NCBI GenBank assembly: GCA_021772095.1
Contig: JADYXR010000159.1
Location: 148,129 to 212,128 of the forward strand
Source of the DNA: Candidatus Obscuribacter sp.
Lineage (GTDB): Bacteria; Cyanobacteriota; Vampirovibrionia; Obscuribacterales; Obscuribacteraceae
Length of the DNA: 64,000 nucleotides
Reading direction: 5' to 3'
The notes beneath the pieces are model-generated. The model was not told the origin of the DNA. It did not search any database and saw only the letters and a program-made list of their open reading frames with translations. A program made the translations under genes and the position numbers. Below, piece by piece: positions 60,883 through 64,000 of the stretch (position 1 is its first letter; every line of letters starts with the position of its first letter).

Positions 60883-63800
60883 TTAGCCGACCGAGCTGGC
60901 TTTCTGCTCCAACTCTCGAGTGCGATTGAGACTGGTCTGCCAGCGCTCCAGGCGCTCGATTCGGCGACGCAAGGCGAGAGTTCCACATGCTGCAACGTGC
61001 GCACCATTATTCTCCGATTTCGAAAGAAGCGCTTGTGCTAGCTTAGCTGTTTTGCCATCCCCGCTCAGTGTCTCTAGATGCTGACGAGCCGCGGCATTCA
61101 AAACCTGCTCACCCTGGGCTGAACAAAGGTCCAGCCATAAAGCCAACATCGGCACACTGAATACTCCGGTTCCGGAAAAAAAACTTTCAATCGTTTGTCT
61201 GACGAAATGACTGTGGAGAGCCGACACCTTCGACACTTCAAAGAGGCATTTCACCCAGCGATTCATAATCACTCCTGCCTTCCAGCATTCGCGCAGCGCA
61301 ATCCCGAAAAGAGCACCATCCAATCTTCCATCTTCGACTGCCGCGATAAGTGCATCGACAGCGTACCTGTTCACCTCCGGTTGTTTTGCAGTCATGGCAA
61401 GACCGATCAGATAGCTGGCATTGCCGACTAACGGAGTGTCCGGATCGAGCAGGGACTCCCATGTGCCGCCAAACCGATAGGTTTCGGAGTTATTCATCTG
61501 CAGAAACATTCGCCGTGTCTCATAGTTGAACAAGGACTCGCGATTTCCCGGCCACAAGGTTTCGAGCACTTCCTCACTGAATCTAATTTCACTGTGAATC
61601 GAAACCGTGGGTATTGAGACAGAGATACTCTCTGTCTCAGGGCAAACCACTATAACGTCCCTCACTTTTACATTCTCATTCTGTGAAAGTTCTGAACTAG
61701 GGGCGCTTTGGAAGTTTTGAAAATAGATAGCGGGGACGCTTCCGTCAGGACCAATTTTGCCAAACTTATTCATAAGCAGCTTGTCCGTTGCTAGAGGGGC
61801 ACGCGCTCTGGAAGCTGCTATCCAGAGCTCTGAGCGCTTCATCACCGAGCTGTCCGTATTTTCGTCACCGAGGGCATATGCCAGAGCGGATTCAATCTCC
61901 TGACCATTATCGGCGAGGTAACTCAAGGCTTCAGGTCGGTATTCTGGAGCCAAACGCAGAATGGCTTGAATTACATCGACGAGGTCTGGCTCCAACTTAT
62001 TGTCTCTGTAGAGTGCGAGGCGTTTTACGAGAACGCGTGGATCAATGAAACCTCCGGCGTGAGTCGGTAAAGCCAGAAGAAGACTTGATTGTCGTTTTAC
62101 CACCTGCTGAGCCACTCCTAGAGCGCGAGCAGAGAAAAATCCTGATACCGTTGGTACTACCACCTTTTTGTCAGATATCCCTGCATCACCTCGTATCCAC
62201 GCCCTCGCTACTCCCGCCATATCCCAGACAAAACTAAAGCCGAAAAAACTTAATCCCCACGAATTGTCTTTGAATCTTTCGTCTATCTGCTTGCTTAGGG
62301 CAGAAGTCCTTCTATCCCAATCGGACGGCGCTTGGTCGCATACGCGTAAAATCCCATCTAGAGCGACTTCTAGTTGCTCTCCTTTAGGATTGCCATCCAG
62401 AATCTGCAGAAACAGAAAAATTAGATCATCCAAGCTGTCAATCGGAGTCGGTGCATTGTTTGGCACCAAGCGCGGTATCGCGTTTGACTTTAAGTTGAGG
62501 GCTGCGATGTAGCCGCGGTTTCCTAGAAGATATTCTACTGCATCAGCAATTCCAGCAGCCTCCGCCAGCTCTCCAGACAGCGCCTGGGCTTTTTCCAACA
62601 GTGCGGATAGATCGACTTCGTTCAGCCCTTCATCATCGTCAGCTTGCGTGAGAGAAACACTCGCCAGTAGTGCCCGAAGTCTTTCCTTGTCCAAACCTGT
62701 GAGACTGTTCATCCTGTATAGAAGTTCATCCCGCACTCTTGAATTACCAATTGCGTCACACTCTTCTACGACCTTTACTGCTCTCTCTTTCACCGCAACG
62801 CTCTTATTTCCGAAGGCGACCATTGCCGCGATAGACACCGGTACTCGGTAAGAATCGTCAGCTCGAGCGATCGACCGGAGGAGTTCTAGAGCTTTGATTG
62901 CTGGGTCTTTCAACTTCTGATTAAAGGCACCACCTATGCTACCAAGCACGTCCGAAACTGGTAGCTGGCGAGCGTCGAGTGTCATCAGTTTTTCAATGGA
63001 CCACTGGATTGCTACTCCATCTTTGGTCGCAAGAATTCCGACAAGGCGAGACACGGATTGATCGACCTCGTCTGACGATAGCTTGAGCGTATTGAGGATT
63101 CTAAGCAACCATTCGATAGCAGTGCCTGGAATGCTGTAATTGATGTTGAGGTGCTTACCATAGCGCTTGTTATCGCTATCGGTGGAAACTCTCGAAAGTT
63201 GATCGATAAGGCGCGGCACAAGCCTCTTTCTGAACTCCTTATCTCGTTCGGCAAAGGAGACAAAGGCATGGCTCCAAACTTTAGACTCCGACGAAAACAT
63301 CCTGATTCCTCTTGAATCAGGCGCACTAAGCCCAGCGGTCATAAGCTTCATCATGGTTTCTTGGTCATCAAATAAAGGCCAAATGAATTTTTCGATCAAC
63401 TCTTTGTCAGAGGAGAGTTTTTTGACAATGTCGTCATGCCATTTGGTCTGACCCAGCTCTTGAACGAACGCCCAAAGGTAGACGCTCGAACTTGGGAGCG
63501 TGACTATTCCGTCACGTTCTAATTTTCTTGTCAATTCCAGGTATTCGACCGGTTTTAATTCGAGCGCGAGCAATAGCCACTTGTCGATGAAGTTCGGCTT
63601 CCTATCTATCAGTAAGTTGTACGCTGTGTCGACGCCAAAACTTAAGCCCACTTTTTCGTAACGCTTCAGAGTCGTGAAATCGCAACAGGCAAGAGCTGCT
63701 GCCGCAACAGCCGGCCAGTGATCCTCTACACCCGCTTGTGGAGGCAGGTTCGATTGCCCTTCTTTAAACTCGGTGATTAGTCGGCAATTCTCCAGCTCTT

Positions 63801-63957
63801 TCTTCGAGAACCACTCTGGATTATTCTTGAACCCGTCCAATTTGACTTGATGAGTGGTGACTATAGAAATTGCCAAGGTCATCCACTCATTGATTCTGCC
63901 GGAATGTTGACGGCGGTTTAAAAGCGAACGTTCTTGGGTGGCAACCTTAAAATGCAC
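60883..63957 (-). CDS. Large HEAT-like protein resembling DUF6493
   Basis: 1024 residues from GTG 63957 (no good SD; ATG in NEWMTLAIS about 25 codons later is an alternative). Nearly all helical, with HEAT-like pairs in the first 450 residues. Around 62040-62090 it has LLLALPTHAGGFIDPRVLV, which I associate with DUF6493, a family encoded beside SWIM zinc-finger, MoxR-like AAA and VWA proteins in suspected conflict systems. Assignment is from memory and needs an HMM search. Its 5' end overlaps the tail of another gene by about 11 bp, so it is in an operon that continues past the window. Confidence 0.55.
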   Translation of the reverse strand: MHFKVATQERSLLNRRQHSGRINEWMTLAISIVTTHQVKLDGFKNNPEWFSKKELENCRLITEFKEGQSNLPPQAGVEDHWPAVAAAALACCDFTTLKRYEKVGLSFGVDTAYNLLIDRKPNFIDKWLLLALELKPVEYLELTRKLERDGIVTLPSSSVYLWAFVQELGQTKWHDDIVKKLSSDKELIEKFIWPLFDDQETMMKLMTAGLSAPDSRGIRMFSSESKVWSHAFVSFAERDKEFRKRLVPRLIDQLSRVSTDSDNKRYGKHLNINYSIPGTAIEWLLRILNTLKLSSDEVDQSVSRLVGILATKDGVAIQWSIEKLMTLDARQLPVSDVLGSIGGAFNQKLKDPAIKALELLRSIARADDSYRVPVSIAAMVAFGNKSVAVKERAVKVVEECDAIGNSRVRDELLYRMNSLTGLDKERLRALLASVSLTQADDDEGLNEVDLSALLEKAQALSGELAEAAGIADAVEYLLGNRGYIAALNLKSNAIPRLVPNNAPTPIDSLDDLIFLFLQILDGNPKGEQLEVALDGILRVCDQAPSDWDRRTSALSKQIDERFKDNSWGLSFFGFSFVWDMAGVARAWIRGDAGISDKKVVVPTVSGFFSARALGVAQQVVKRQSSLLLALPTHAGGFIDPRVLVKRLALYRDNKLEPDLVDVIQAILRLAPEYRPEALSYLADNGQEIESALAYALGDENTDSSVMKRSELWIAASRARAPLATDKLLMNKFGKIGPDGSVPAIYFQNFQSAPSSELSQNENVKVRDVIVVCPETESISVSIPTVSIHSEIRFSEEVLETLWPGNRESLFNYETRRMFLQMNNSETYRFGGTWESLLDPDTPLVGNASYLIGLAMTAKQPEVNRYAVDALIAAVEDGRLDGALFGIALRECWKAGVIMNRWVKCLFEVSKVSALHSHFVRQTIESFFSGTGVFSVPMLALWLDLCSAQGEQVLNAAARQHLETLSGDGKTAKLAQALLSKSENNGAHVAACGTLALRRRIERLERWQTSLNRTRELEQKASSVG

Positions 63958-64000
63958 TGAGATTTATTCGCCGGAGTTGTTGTTTCGCCTCCCGCGATCT
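63947..64000 (-). CDS. C-terminal end of an upstream gene (partial)
   Basis: One minus-strand frame is open from the window edge to TAA 63947-63949, encoding RSREAKQQLRRINLSAF. It overlaps the GTG start of the large helical gene by 11 bp, typical of an operon. Too short to identify. Confidence 0.45.
   Translation of the reverse strand, partial: RSREAKQQLRRINLSAF

Overview
The window looks like chromosomal DNA of a free-living, diderm bacterium. An LPS-transport gene block (lptC, lptA, lptB, lptF/G type) and many signal peptides, including a lipoprotein, show an outer membrane. The NuoN protein resembles cyanobacterial NdhB, and the window is full of TPR proteins and very large unannotated proteins. 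My best guess is a non-photosynthetic relative of Cyanobacteria (Melainabacteria/Vampirovibrionia, Obscuribacterales-like). That is inference from gene content and needs a 16S or marker-gene check. TTG and GTG starts with good Shine-Dalgarno (SD) sequences are common, so several starts below differ from the longest ORF.

Layout. 1-7.2 kb: tail of an unknown gene, an APC-type permease behind a secreted TPR protein, deoC, then carB (all minus after the first). 7.6-9.9 kb: exported alpha/beta hydrolase, gamma-carbonic-anhydrase-like protein and a small unknown protein. 9.95-12.4 kb: mutS2. 12.7-26.1 kb: three consecutive giant genes (2168, 1130 and about 970 residues). The second and third are clear paralogs, and the first shares their Gly/Ala-rich module. 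All three have the same kind of promoter. This is the strongest candidate for an undescribed system here. 26.2-30.8 kb: family-2 glycosyltransferase, inositol-phosphatase family protein, ileS. 31-34.5 kb: small envelope-type proteins, including a GIN-domain lipoprotein, a DUF3592-type gene split by an A8 tract and a secreted protein with a poly-Gly tail.

34.7-36.9 kb: an unusual YgfZ-TPR fusion beside an ErpA/IscA gene, pointing to Fe-S cluster maintenance. 37-40.4 kb: a tightly overlapping operon of ABC ATPase, ABC permease, a membrane-anchored thioredoxin-fold protein whose CxxC reads SVIS, and a NUDIX hydrolase. 40.5-45.7 kb: unknown protein, TPR protein, aroQ, unknown protein, aroK with a long insertion, and a TPR protein that overlaps aroK. 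46-51.4 kb: TPR protein, lptC, a three-module lptA, lptB and lptF/G in one operon behind a hairpin-rich leader. 51.6-53.4 kb: carA followed by a coupled HAD phosphatase; carA lies about 45 kb from carB. 53.9-57.7 kb: lone nuoN with a soluble tail, then a YfhO-like membrane protein.

57.8-64 kb looks like accessory DNA next to tRNA-Arg(CCU): a 20-bp inverted repeat, a DUF433 antitoxin gene with a truncated DUF5615 partner, a Ser/Thr kinase with an in-frame open extension past its stop, a broken small gene, an NTF2-fold protein and a large HEAT-like protein that resembles DUF6493.
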